Shown here: positions 1-7,762 of the stretch, in pieces
Layout of the letters: the number at the start of each line of letters is the position of its first letter
How positions within the stretch are numbered: position 1 is the stretch's first letter
Origin: Planctomycetota bacterium
Lineage (GTDB): Bacteria > Planctomycetota > B15-G4
Assembly: GCA_020638905.1 (NCBI GenBank)
Contig: JACKHP010000043.1
Location: 1-19,109, forward strand
Direction: 5' to 3'
Length of the DNA: 19,109 nucleotides
Translations under genes and position numbers: made by a program
Notes under the pieces: generated by a model
The model's database searches: none
Told to the model about the DNA's origin: nothing
The model's input: only the letters and a program-made list of their open reading frames with translations

Positions 1-1
1 G

Positions 2-910
2 CCGAGCGACCTCGTGCAGGTCTCGCTCGACCGTGCGCATCCGTCGGCGCACGCGGTGCTCGTGGTGCCCGACGCGGCGGCCATCTCGGGACGCATCGTC
101 GACGGGTCCGGAGCGCCGATCGAGGGCGCCGAGGTGGCGGCGCGTCCGGCGTCGCTCCTCGTCGACGACTCGTCCGCGCCGAACGTCTGGTCGCGCCTCG
201 GGCAGGCGTCCGACACGTCCAACGCCGACGGACGCTTCAGGCTCGCGCCGCTCGTGCCGGGCGCGCGCTACCTCGTCTTCGCGCGTCCCGATCCCGACCG
301 GGCCGAACGCAAGCTCGTGGAACGCGACGTCCCCGCCGGCACCGACGACCTGCTCTTCGTCGCGAGCGAGGACGCGCTGCGCCGCGCGGCGCTCACCGTC
401 GTCGTGCGCGCCGCCGACGGTCGTCCGTTGCAGCACGTCGACGTCCAGTTGCTGATCCGGCTCGACGACGAGGTCGTCGACACCGAGCACCCGCCGGTGG
501 CGCTCGAAGACGGACGGCTGCGCCTCGACGGTCTCGCGCCGGGCTACGAGTACACGCTCTCGGTGCGGGCGTACGGACTGGGCAGCGCCGTGCTGCCGTG
601 GTTCACCGCGGTGCCCGACGGCGTCGCGCGCGATCTCGTCCTGCCGCTCGAGGGACGGCTCGAGGCGACCCTGCGGCGCGCCGCGGGATCGGCCGAAGGC
701 GCGCGCCTGTCCGCCACGCGCCGCGCGGGCGACTTCGCGGCGGGCCCGGCGTCGGGCGTGGCCGACGCGCTGGGCCGGATCACGTGCGAAGACCTCGATC
801 CGGGCACCTGGGACGTGCGCGCGGCACTCGGCCGGGACGAGGCGCATGCCGTGCTCGAGATCCTCCCCGGCGAGACGGCCTTCCTGACCCTCGATCTCGC
901 GGGGCCGTGA
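2..910 (+). CDS. Carboxypeptidase-regulatory-like domain protein, 3' part (5' end cut by window)
   Basis: The reading frame is open from the first bases, so the gene begins before the window and only its C-terminal 302 residues are visible. This part looks like three consecutive beta-sandwich modules of the CarboxypepD_reg/CNA-B kind. The first has ISGRIVDGSGAPIEGAEVAA, then an NADGRFRLAPLVPG turn. The second has VRAADGRPLQHVDVQ, then a DGRLRLDGLAPG turn. The third is more divergent and has ALGRITCEDLDPGTWDV. The repeated 'dG.f.l..L.PG' turn is the family hallmark. Such modules usually form rigid stalks in exported or surface proteins. No catalytic domain lies in the visible part, so the function cannot be given. 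A GC-rich palindrome follows the stop codon. The family is fairly sure; the role is unknown. Confidence 0.8.
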   Translation, partial: PSDLVQVSLDRAHPSAHAVLVVPDAAAISGRIVDGSGAPIEGAEVAARPASLLVDDSSAPNVWSRLGQASDTSNADGRFRLAPLVPGARYLVFARPDPDRAERKLVERDVPAGTDDLLFVASEDALRRAALTVVVRAADGRPLQHVDVQLLIRLDDEVVDTEHPPVALEDGRLRLDGLAPGYEYTLSVRAYGLGSAVLPWFTAVPDGVARDLVLPLEGRLEATLRRAAGSAEGARLSATRRAGDFAAGPASGVADALGRITCEDLDPGTWDVRAALGRDEAHAVLEILPGETAFLTLDLAGP

Positions 911-924
911 GACCGCCCTGCGTC

Positions 925-946
925 GCGCACCGCGCGCGGTGTGCGC
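925..946 (+). terminator. Possible GC-rich hairpin after the first gene
   Basis: The arms GCGCAC (925-930) and GTGCGC (941-946) can pair. Nested inside is a perfect 14-bp palindrome, CACCGCGCGCGGTG, at 928-941. The hairpin lies 15 bases after the stop codon of the first gene. There is no T-run, so intrinsic termination is uncertain. It may instead be a transcript-end stabiliser or a chance palindrome in GC-rich DNA. Confidence 0.3.
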
Positions 947-983
947 TCCCGGACGGCCACCCCTCGTGCCGGCCTTCGTCCCC

Positions 984-989
984 GGGAGG
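984..989 (+). promoter_or_regulatory. Ribosome binding site GGGAGG
   Basis: GGGAGG sits five bases before the ATG at 995. It fixes that ATG as the start in preference to a GTG 54 bases upstream in the same frame. Confidence 0.7.
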
Positions 990-994
990 TCGCC

Positions 995-1585
995 ATGTCG
1001 AGGATCACGCTCTTCGTCGCCTGCACGCTGTTCGCCGCCGCCGCGGCCGCCTTCGGGCCGGCCCTGCCGTGGCGCTCGTTCGCCGACGACCCGTCGTCCG
1101 TGCCGCTGGCCGAGGACGACGTCGCCGCGTCCGACCCCGGACCGGGCCTGCTGCGCGACGGGGACGGCCTGCGCCTGTTCGCCCGCGGGACGTGCGCGGC
1201 GCAGCCGAACCGCGCGCTGCAGCGCGACATCGCGTCTCAGCGCGCGCGGGTGGCGTTGGCGCGCGACCTCGACGTCCTCGCACGGCGCCTCGCCGACGAC
1301 TGCCTCGACGCGCCGGACGCCCCGACCGCCGACGCCCCGCGGGTCCTCGCGACGGCACTCGTCGACGCGCGCGTCTCGTCCACCCGGCGACGCGCGGACG
1401 GCGGGCTCGTGGCCACCGTGTCCGTCCCGGCGCAGGCGCTCTTCGACGCGTGCGCCGCCGAGTTCGTCGCGCACGGACTGCGTGGAGCCGAGGCGTCGCT
1501 CGCGCGGGAGCGTCTGCTGGCGCGCCGCACCACGTGGCTCGCCGACCCCGCGGCGTTCGCCCTCTGGCTCGCGGACACGCCCTGA
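995..1585 (+). CDS. Exported protein of unknown function, weakly LPP20-like
   Basis: This is a 196-residue protein, not confidently recognised. Residues 1-25 (MSRITLFVACTLFAAAAAAF...) form a signal peptide or membrane anchor. There is a Cys at residue 9 but no clean lipobox. The rest is Arg/Ala-rich and helical. The run of a helical 'ARVALARDLDVLARRLADD' segment, then 'ARVSSTRRRADGGLVATVSVP', then another helix resembles the layout of LPP20/FlgT-N type periplasmic domains (helix, strand, turn 'dG', strand). That comparison is by eye and weak. Four Cys are present in the whole protein (residues 9, 68, 104 and 151 by count). The ATG at 995 is chosen for its ribosome binding site. It is probably transcribed separately from the operon at 1714, which is 128 bases downstream and has its own promoter-like hexamer. 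Confidence 0.7.
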   Translation: MSRITLFVACTLFAAAAAAFGPALPWRSFADDPSSVPLAEDDVAASDPGPGLLRDGDGLRLFARGTCAAQPNRALQRDIASQRARVALARDLDVLARRLADDCLDAPDAPTADAPRVLATALVDARVSSTRRRADGGLVATVSVPAQALFDACAAEFVAHGLRGAEASLARERLLARRTTWLADPAAFALWLADTP

Positions 1586-1681
1586 GAGAACGCCGCGCCA
1601 CGGCGCCCGACGTCCCAGCCGACGCGCGCCTCCGCTGACATCGACCGGCCACGCGCACCCCACCGGGTGACGCGGCCCGGA

Positions 1682-1690
1682 TGCTATCCT
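1682..1690 (+). promoter_or_regulatory. Extended -10-like element TGCTATCCT
   Basis: TGC-TATCCT matches the pattern of an extended -10 box (TGnTAnnnT). It holds the only TA step in the whole 1586-1713 spacer. No convincing -35 is seen 17 bases upstream. If it is real, transcription would start near 1697. The ATG at 1681 could then not be the start, and the ATG at 1714 would be. Confidence 0.4.
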
Positions 1691-1713
1691 GGGCCGCTTT
1701 CCGCGCCGCCCGG

Positions 1714-3807
1714 ATGCCAGCGACCTTGAACCGCGAGAGCCTGCTCGACGACGTCCGTGACCTGGCGTCGCGGGTCACCAATCCGATGCAGTACCTGGGT
1801 GGCGAGCTGAACACGATCCGCAAGGATCCCTCGGCCGACCTGGTGCGCCTGGCGCTCTGCTACCCCGATGCCTACGAGGTGGGCAGCAGCCACAACGGGT
1901 CGCAGGTGCTGTACACCGTGGTGAACGGGCAGCCCGACCTGGCCTGCGAGCGGGTCATGGCGCCCTGGCCCGACATGGCGGCGCTCATGCGCGCGCGGGG
2001 GCTGCCGCTGTTCACGCTCGACAACCACCTGCCGGTGCGCGCCTGCGACGTGTTCGGCTTCACGCTGCAGACCGAGCTCACCTACAGCAACGTGCTCGAG
2101 TGCCTCGACCTGGCCGGCATGGAGGTCTACGCGCGCGACCGACGCGACGACGACCCGATCGTGATCGCGGGAGGACACGGCAGCCACTCGCCCGAAGTGC
2201 TGGCCGAGTTCGTCGACGTGTTCCTGCCCGGCGACGGCGAGGAGACGCTGCCCGAGTTCCTGCGCTTCGTGGGCGCCGAGCGACGCAAGGGGACGCCGCG
2301 CGCCGAGCTGCTGCACGCGATCGCCGCGCGCTTCGCCTGGGCCTACGTGCCGTCGATGTACGAGGCGCGCTTCGAGGGCACGAACGGACCCTTCCGCGGG
2401 CTGGTGCCGCGCTTCGGCGACGTGCCCGCGCGCGTGCAGGGCGCGGCGGTGTTCGACTTCTCGTCGGTGCCGATGGCGACCCGTCCGATCGTGCCGTTCG
2501 CGCGCACGGTGCACGAGACGGTCTCGATCGAGATCATGCGCGGCTGCACGCGCGGCTGCCGCTTCTGCCAGGCGGGGATGATCACGCGTCCGATGCGCTA
2601 CCGCACGGTCGAGATGCTCGTCGAGGCCGCCGAGCAGGCCGTCGCCGCCACGGGCTACGACGAGATCACGCTCACCTCGCTCTCGTCCGGCGACTACCCG
2701 TGGATCGAGGACCTGCTCTCGGCCATGAACGCGCGCTTCGCCGAGCGCAAGGTCTCGGTCTCGCTGCCCAGCCTGCGCGTCACCGGCGAGCTCGCGCGGC
2801 TCCCCGGGCTGACGAACAACGTGCGCAAGTCGAGCCTCACGTTCGCGCCCGAGGTGGCCACCGACCGCCTGCGCAAGATCATCAACAAGGACATCAAGAA
2901 CGCCGACGTGCTCGCCTCGGCCGAGGCCGCGTACCGCGAGGGCTGGTCGACGATCAAGCTCTACTACATGATCGGCATCCCGGGCGAGCGCGAGGAAGAT
3001 CTGCGCGCCATCGTCGAGTTCGCCGACGAGCTCTCGAAGCTGCGCCAGAAGGTGACCGGCAAGGGCAAGGCGCAGGTCAACGTGACCGTCTCGATCTTCG
3101 TCCCCAAGGCCTTCGTGCCCTTCCAGTGGGACGGCATGATGGCGCGCGACGTGATGCGCGAGAAGCAGTCGTGGATGCGTCGCCTGAACCGCAACAAGAA
3201 CGTGAAGCTCAAGTTCCACGACGCCGACCAGAGCTTCCTCGAGGGAGTGCTGTCGCGCGGCGACCGTCGCCTGGCCCCCGCGCTCGTCTCCGCCTGGAAG
3301 GCCGGCGCGCGCTTCTGCGCCTGGCGCGAGCACTTCGACCTCGAGCGCTGGCTCGCGGCCTTCGCCGAGCACGGCATCGATCCCGAGGCGTTCGCGCTGC
3401 GCGAACGCACCCGCGACGAAGCCCTGCCCTGGGACCACCTCGACATCGGCCCCGCGCGCGACTGGCTGTGGAGCGAGCGCGAGCGCGCGCGCCAGCTCAT
3501 CCAGACCGACTACTGCGTGGGCAAGGTCTGCCACGTGTGCGGCGTGCCGCCCTCGCTGTGTTTCGCGATCAAGCGCGACATGGGCCTGCTCGGCGCGAAG
3601 CGGCGTCCGATCCTGTCCATCGACGACGACGGGACGACCCGCGGCGTGGCCGGCGTCGACGGATCCGCCGAGCGCAAGCTCACGGTGCGCGCCTCGGCTC
3701 CGGTGCGCGTCCCCCGTACGACGCGGGCGCTGGCCGGCACCGTGCCCGCGACGGCGACGGCGGACGACCCCGACGCTCGGCTCCCACGCGGCGGCGACGA
3801 CGCGTGA
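1714..3807 (+). CDS. B12-binding-type radical SAM protein, TIGR03960 family
   Basis: This is a 697-residue iron-sulfur enzyme of unknown substrate. Residues about 30-190 form the Rossmann-like 'B12-binding' module (ALCYPDAYEVGSS, FGFTLQTELTYSNVLECLDLAG, VFLPGDGEE). As in the family generally, the cobalamin-ligand motif DxHxxG is absent. The radical SAM core carries C278-x3-C282-x2-C285 (RGCTRGCRFCQAG), the [4Fe-4S]/SAM site. A second cluster, C601-x4-C606-x2-C609, near the C terminus could hold a further metal. After it comes a 60-90 residue low-complexity tail unlike the compact family end. Start: an ATG at 1681 is also in frame. Relatives begin close to 'NRESLLDDV', and a -10-like box covers 1682-1690, so 1714 is preferred. 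The usual partner gene (TIGR03936/DUF2344) is not next to it. Its stop overlaps the peptidase start (GTGA). Confidence 0.9.
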   Translation: MPATLNRESLLDDVRDLASRVTNPMQYLGGELNTIRKDPSADLVRLALCYPDAYEVGSSHNGSQVLYTVVNGQPDLACERVMAPWPDMAALMRARGLPLFTLDNHLPVRACDVFGFTLQTELTYSNVLECLDLAGMEVYARDRRDDDPIVIAGGHGSHSPEVLAEFVDVFLPGDGEETLPEFLRFVGAERRKGTPRAELLHAIAARFAWAYVPSMYEARFEGTNGPFRGLVPRFGDVPARVQGAAVFDFSSVPMATRPIVPFARTVHETVSIEIMRGCTRGCRFCQAGMITRPMRYRTVEMLVEAAEQAVAATGYDEITLTSLSSGDYPWIEDLLSAMNARFAERKVSVSLPSLRVTGELARLPGLTNNVRKSSLTFAPEVATDRLRKIINKDIKNADVLASAEAAYREGWSTIKLYYMIGIPGEREEDLRAIVEFADELSKLRQKVTGKGKAQVNVTVSIFVPKAFVPFQWDGMMARDVMREKQSWMRRLNRNKNVKLKFHDADQSFLEGVLSRGDRRLAPALVSAWKAGARFCAWREHFDLERWLAAFAEHGIDPEAFALRERTRDEALPWDHLDIGPARDWLWSERERARQLIQTDYCVGKVCHVCGVPPSLCFAIKRDMGLLGAKRRPILSIDDDGTTRGVAGVDGSAERKLTVRASAPVRVPRTTRALAGTVPATATADDPDARLPRGGDDA

Positions 3808-6023
3808 CGTCCGGAGACGGGACGGGGTCCTGCCGAGGCAGGTCCGGCGATCCGCGCGCCCGGCGCTGGGTGCTGGCCCGCGTGCTCGCGCTCTCGACGC
3901 TCGCACTGCCCGCGACGGCGGGCGACGCGACACCGGCTCCGGCCGGCGCCCGCGCGGCGGCGGGAGGCCCGACGTCCACGGCCGACGCGACGCTGCTCGG
4001 CTTCCGTCCCGAGCGGGTCGCGGCGCAGCGCGCGCTCGAGCAGCGCGCGCTCGCGCTCACCGACGGACAGCGCATGTTCGGCGAGCTGCTCGAGCTGACC
4101 GACAGGCCTCGCCTGGCCGGCACCCACGCCGAGCGCGAGGAGTTCTTCCGCCTGGCGCACGAGCTGCAGGAGCAGGGCCTGCGCATCGATCCGTCGGCCT
4201 ACCAGGTCTGGCTGCCGCTGCCGCTCGAGGCGCGCATCGAGCGCACCGCGCCGTCGTCCGCCGGGCCGTTCCCCGGCCCCGAGGGAGACGGGCCGACGCC
4301 CGAGGACGTGGTCATGCCGTGCAGCGGCTACGCCGCCGACGGCGACGTCGAGGCCCCCCTCGTGTACGCGAACCGGGGGCTGCCCGACGACTACGCGCTG
4401 CTCGAGGCGCTCGGTGTCCCCGTCGAGGGACGCATCGTGCTCGCGCGCTACGGCGGCAGCTACCGCGGTGTGAAGGTGCGCGAGGCCGAGCGGCGCGGCG
4501 CGGCCGGCGTGGTCCTGTTCAGCGACCCGGCCGACGACGGCTTCGCCAAGGGTCCGGTGCACCCCGACGGACCGTGGCGGCCCGCGGGCGCGGTGCAGCG
4601 CGGCTCGGTCGTCTACGGCTTCCTGTATCCCGGCGACCCGCTCACGCCGGGGACGCCCGCGCTGCGCGACGCCGAACGCATCGACCCGTCCGACAGCCCG
4701 ATCCTGCCGCGCATCCCGTGCCTGCCGCTGGCCTGGCGCGACGCCGCGCCGCTCCTGTCCGCCCTCGGCGGACCGGCCGCGCCGCCCGCGTGGCAGGGTG
4801 CCATCCCCGACCTCGTGTACCGCATCGGACGCGGCGACGACTCCGCCCGCGCGCACCTCGTGACGCGCTCGGCCGCGCGCACGCGCGAGATCGCGAACGT
4901 GATCGCGGTCCTGCCGGGCAGGCGCTTCCCCGAGCAGCGCGTGCTGCTCGGCGCGCACCGTGACAGCTGGGTCTACGGCGCGGCCGACAACGGCGGCGGC
5001 ACCGCGACGATCGTCGAGCTCGGACACGTGCTCGGCGCGCTGGCGTCCGAGGGCTGGCGTCCCGACCGCACCCTCGTGCTCGGACTGTGGGACGCCGAGG
5101 AGTGGAACCTGATCGGCTCGACCGAGTACGTCGAGGAGCATGTCGACGCGCTGCGAGCCGGCGCGGTGGCGTACGTGAACATCGACTCGCCGGTGACCGG
5201 CGACGACTTCGGTGCGTCGTGCAGTCCCTCGCTGCGCGAGCTCGTGCTCGAGGTGGCGCGCGACCTGCCGGCGCTCTCGGGCGACGGCTCGCTGCTCGAC
5301 GACTGGACGGCGCGCAACGGCGGTCCGCCCGTGCCCGGCGGCCTGGGCAGCGGCTCCGACTTCGGACCGTTCCTGCAGTACGCGGGCGTGGCCTGCGCCG
5401 ACTTCGGCTTCGGCGGCGCGCTCGGTCCCTACCACGCCCTGCAGGACGACATGGCGTACGTGCACACCGTCGACCCCGACATGTCGCGCCACGCGCGCTC
5501 GGCGCAGGTCGCGCTGCTGCTCGCGCTGCGCCTGGCCCAGGCCGACCTGCCGCCGCTGACGCAGTCGTCCACCGCCGGCTTCGTGCGCGACGCGCTCACG
5601 GCGCTCGGAGCCGCACACCCGGGTCGCGTGCCCGACGAGTTCGCGGCGGCCGTCGACGCCCTCGTTTCCGCGGCCGCGCGCGCCGACGCCGCGATGGCGG
5701 CGCTGCTGGCGTCCGACGCGACGCCGTCCGACGAGACCCTTCACACCCTCGGGCTGCGGCTCGCCGGCGCCGAGCGGCGCGGACTCGACGACGCCGGCCT
5801 CCCCGGTCGTCCCTGGTTCAGGCACCTGCTCGTCTCGACCTCGCCGGTCGACGGCTACGGCACGCTCGCGCTGCCCGGGCTGGCCCTGGCCCTCGACGGC
5901 GTCGACGGCGATCCGAAGACCGAGGGCCTGAGGCTCTACGCGCGCCTGCTCGAGATGGCCGCGGCCTGCTCCGACGACGCCCGTGCCGCGACGGCCGCGA
6001 CCGACGGCGACGACGCCCGATGA
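3804..6023 (+). CDS. Exported M28 zinc peptidase with PA domain (glutamate carboxypeptidase II-like)
   Basis: This is a 739-residue metallo-exopeptidase of the M28B type, which removes residues (often acidic) from peptides. An N-terminal hydrophobic signal (RRWVLARVLALSTLALPATA, after a basic stretch) directs it out of the cytoplasm. Residues about 165-330 form a PA insert (GRIVLARYGGSYRGVKV, LFSDPADDGF, GDPLTPGTPA) that closely follows human GCPII. The di-zinc site is complete: H385 in HRDSW, D395 in GAADN, E432/E433 in WDAEEW, D461 in NIDSP and H544 in YHALQDD. The spacing from H385 to D461 equals that of H377-D453 in GCPII. The C-terminal ~170 residues correspond to the transferrin-receptor-like dimerisation domain. 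The GTG start at 3804 overlaps the previous stop (GTGA), which implies translational coupling. A second GTG at 3870 would shorten the signal. The substrate is not known. Confidence 0.92.
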   Translation: MTSGDGTGSCRGRSGDPRARRWVLARVLALSTLALPATAGDATPAPAGARAAAGGPTSTADATLLGFRPERVAAQRALEQRALALTDGQRMFGELLELTDRPRLAGTHAEREEFFRLAHELQEQGLRIDPSAYQVWLPLPLEARIERTAPSSAGPFPGPEGDGPTPEDVVMPCSGYAADGDVEAPLVYANRGLPDDYALLEALGVPVEGRIVLARYGGSYRGVKVREAERRGAAGVVLFSDPADDGFAKGPVHPDGPWRPAGAVQRGSVVYGFLYPGDPLTPGTPALRDAERIDPSDSPILPRIPCLPLAWRDAAPLLSALGGPAAPPAWQGAIPDLVYRIGRGDDSARAHLVTRSAARTREIANVIAVLPGRRFPEQRVLLGAHRDSWVYGAADNGGGTATIVELGHVLGALASEGWRPDRTLVLGLWDAEEWNLIGSTEYVEEHVDALRAGAVAYVNIDSPVTGDDFGASCSPSLRELVLEVARDLPALSGDGSLLDDWTARNGGPPVPGGLGSGSDFGPFLQYAGVACADFGFGGALGPYHALQDDMAYVHTVDPDMSRHARSAQVALLLALRLAQADLPPLTQSSTAGFVRDALTALGAAHPGRVPDEFAAAVDALVSAAARADAAMAALLASDATPSDETLHTLGLRLAGAERRGLDDAGLPGRPWFRHLLVSTSPVDGYGTLALPGLALALDGVDGDPKTEGLRLYARLLEMAAACSDDARAATAATDGDDAR

Positions 6024-7762
6024 AGCACCCGTTCGCGCGCGCGCTGCGCTACTTCCCGGCGGTCCGCCGCGAGTGGGTCAAGGGCGTGCTGTGCATCATC
6101 CCGGCCAACGGCCTCGACTTCGTCGCGCTGCTCATGACCGCGCACATCGTCAAGCAGATGGAGGACGGTTCGGCCACGTTCGGCGGCGTCCTCGGGCAGG
6201 CGCTGCTCATCATGCTGCTCGTGCTCGTCAAGGGCGTGGGCAAGTACGGCATGCGCTGGTACATCACGGGCGCCTCGCGCGACTTCGAACGCATCTTCCG
6301 GCAGGACCTCTTCGCGCACCTGCTGCGCCTCACGCCGCACGACCTGTCCGAGTTCCGCACGGGCGACGTCATGTCGCGCTCGGTGTCCGACATCGAGTCG
6401 GTGCGCATGCTGCTGGGGCCGGCGGTCATGTACAACCTGCAGGCGGTCGTGGTCGTCCCCACCGCGATCGTGCTCATGGCGCGCATCGACGTGCCGCTCA
6501 TGTTCGCCATGCTCGTGCCGTTCGTGGCGCTCGCGTCGATCATCAAGGTCTCCGCGCGTCCCACCCAGCACTGGAGCCAGGTCACGCAGGAGAAGCTGGC
6601 CGACCTCTCGACCGTGGCCCAGGAGAGCTTCTCGGGCATCCGGGTCGTGAAAGCCTTCGCCACCGAGGCGCTCTCGGGCGGCGTGTTCGGCTCCATGGGA
6701 CGCTCGCTGCTGGCCGGCAACCTCAAGCTGGCCACGATCCGCGGCGTGACCTCGGCCGGCATCACGACCGCGCAGCAGGCCGGCGTGCTGCTCATCCTGC
6801 TCATGGGCGGCTGGCACGTCGTCACGGGCCGCATGGACGTGGCCGACCTGTTCACGTACCTCATGCTGCTCAACCTCGCGCTCTGGCCGCTGATCGCCAT
6901 CGGCTGGATGCTCGGCATGTACCACCGCGCGGTGACCGGCGCGCAGCGGCTCGAGGCGCTCTTCCAGCTCGAGCCGTCGGTGCGCGAGGCGCCGGACGCC
7001 GTGACGCCCGCTACGACGCGCGGCGAGATCGAGGTGCGTTCGCTCTCGTTCGCCTACGGCGGGATGCCCGTCCTGCGCGACGTCTCGTTCGTGGTGCCGG
7101 CGGGCACCACGCTCGGCATCACGGGACGCACGGGCTGCGGCAAGACGACCCTCGTGCAGCTCCTCGCGCGGCTCGTCGAGCCCCCTCCGGGCACGGTCTT
7201 CCTCGACGGGCACGACGTGCGCGAGCTCTCGTTCGCCTTCCTGCGCCGGACGCTCGGCGTGGTCCCCCAGGACACGTTCCTGTTCAGCGAGACGATCCGC
7301 CAGAACCTGGCCTTCGCCGGTGAGCACGTCGACGACGCCTCGCTGCAGGCGGCCGCGCGCGTGGCCCAGGTGCACGACGACATCCTCGGCTTCAGCGAAG
7401 GCTACGAGCAGATGCTCGGCGAGCGCGGCGTGACTCTCTCGGGTGGACAGCGCCAGCGCACCGCGATCGCGCGCACCCTGGCCGCCGCCCCGCCGGTGCT
7501 CGTGCTGGACGACTGCCTCTCGGCCGTCGACGCGGTCACCGAGCGAGCCATCCTGCAGGGCCTGCGCGAGAGGCTGCAGGGACGCACGGCGATCGTCGTC
7601 AGCCACCGCGTGGCCGCGCTCGCCCTGGCCGACCGTGTGCTCGTCCTCGACGAGGGACGCATCGTCGAGCAGGGCACCCACGAAGAGCTCGTGGCCGCCG
7701 GCGGTCTGTACGCCGAACTCGACGAACGCCAGCGCATCGAGGCGGAGATCGAGGCCCTGTGA
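6020..7762 (+). CDS. ABC exporter half-transporter with degenerate ATP site (MdlA-like)
   Basis: This is a 580-residue fused permease-ATPase. Residues about 15-310 hold the six-helix exporter membrane domain. The nucleotide domain follows: Walker A GRTGCGKTT (369-377), Q-loop VPQDTFLF, signature LSGGQ (473-477), Walker B VLVLDD (495-498..), then SAVD and the H-loop VVSHR. The residue after the Walker B Asp is D498 where an active ATPase has Glu. LDDCLSAVD is the hallmark of the degenerate subunit of heterodimeric exporters such as MdlA, BmrC/YheI or TM287. It therefore should pair with the product of the next gene, which has the canonical Glu. The ATG overlaps the peptidase stop (ATGA), and its own stop overlaps the next start (GTGA). 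It lies in the inner membrane. The cargo (lipid, peptide or drug) cannot be told from sequence. Confidence 0.92.
   Translation: MKHPFARALRYFPAVRREWVKGVLCIIPANGLDFVALLMTAHIVKQMEDGSATFGGVLGQALLIMLLVLVKGVGKYGMRWYITGASRDFERIFRQDLFAHLLRLTPHDLSEFRTGDVMSRSVSDIESVRMLLGPAVMYNLQAVVVVPTAIVLMARIDVPLMFAMLVPFVALASIIKVSARPTQHWSQVTQEKLADLSTVAQESFSGIRVVKAFATEALSGGVFGSMGRSLLAGNLKLATIRGVTSAGITTAQQAGVLLILLMGGWHVVTGRMDVADLFTYLMLLNLALWPLIAIGWMLGMYHRAVTGAQRLEALFQLEPSVREAPDAVTPATTRGEIEVRSLSFAYGGMPVLRDVSFVVPAGTTLGITGRTGCGKTTLVQLLARLVEPPPGTVFLDGHDVRELSFAFLRRTLGVVPQDTFLFSETIRQNLAFAGEHVDDASLQAAARVAQVHDDILGFSEGYEQMLGERGVTLSGGQRQRTAIARTLAAAPPVLVLDDCLSAVDAVTERAILQGLRERLQGRTAIVVSHRVAALALADRVLVLDEGRIVEQGTHEELVAAGGLYAELDERQRIEAEIEAL

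Noticed and set aside
1591..1605. CGCCG/CGGCG hairpin after the gene ending at 1585
   Set aside because: A five-pair stem with a five-base loop and no T-run is expected by chance in DNA this GC-rich.
2100..3803. Upstream extension of the peptidase frame to 2100
   Set aside because: The translation is Arg/Gly-rich with no family pattern and lies out of frame over the well-supported radical SAM gene. The peptidase signal peptide begins after 3804.
5087..6019. N-terminal extension of the first ABC gene to 5087
   Set aside because: It lies over the catalytic half of the M28 peptidase in another frame and is Arg-rich. The ATG at 6020 directly precedes the exporter membrane domain.
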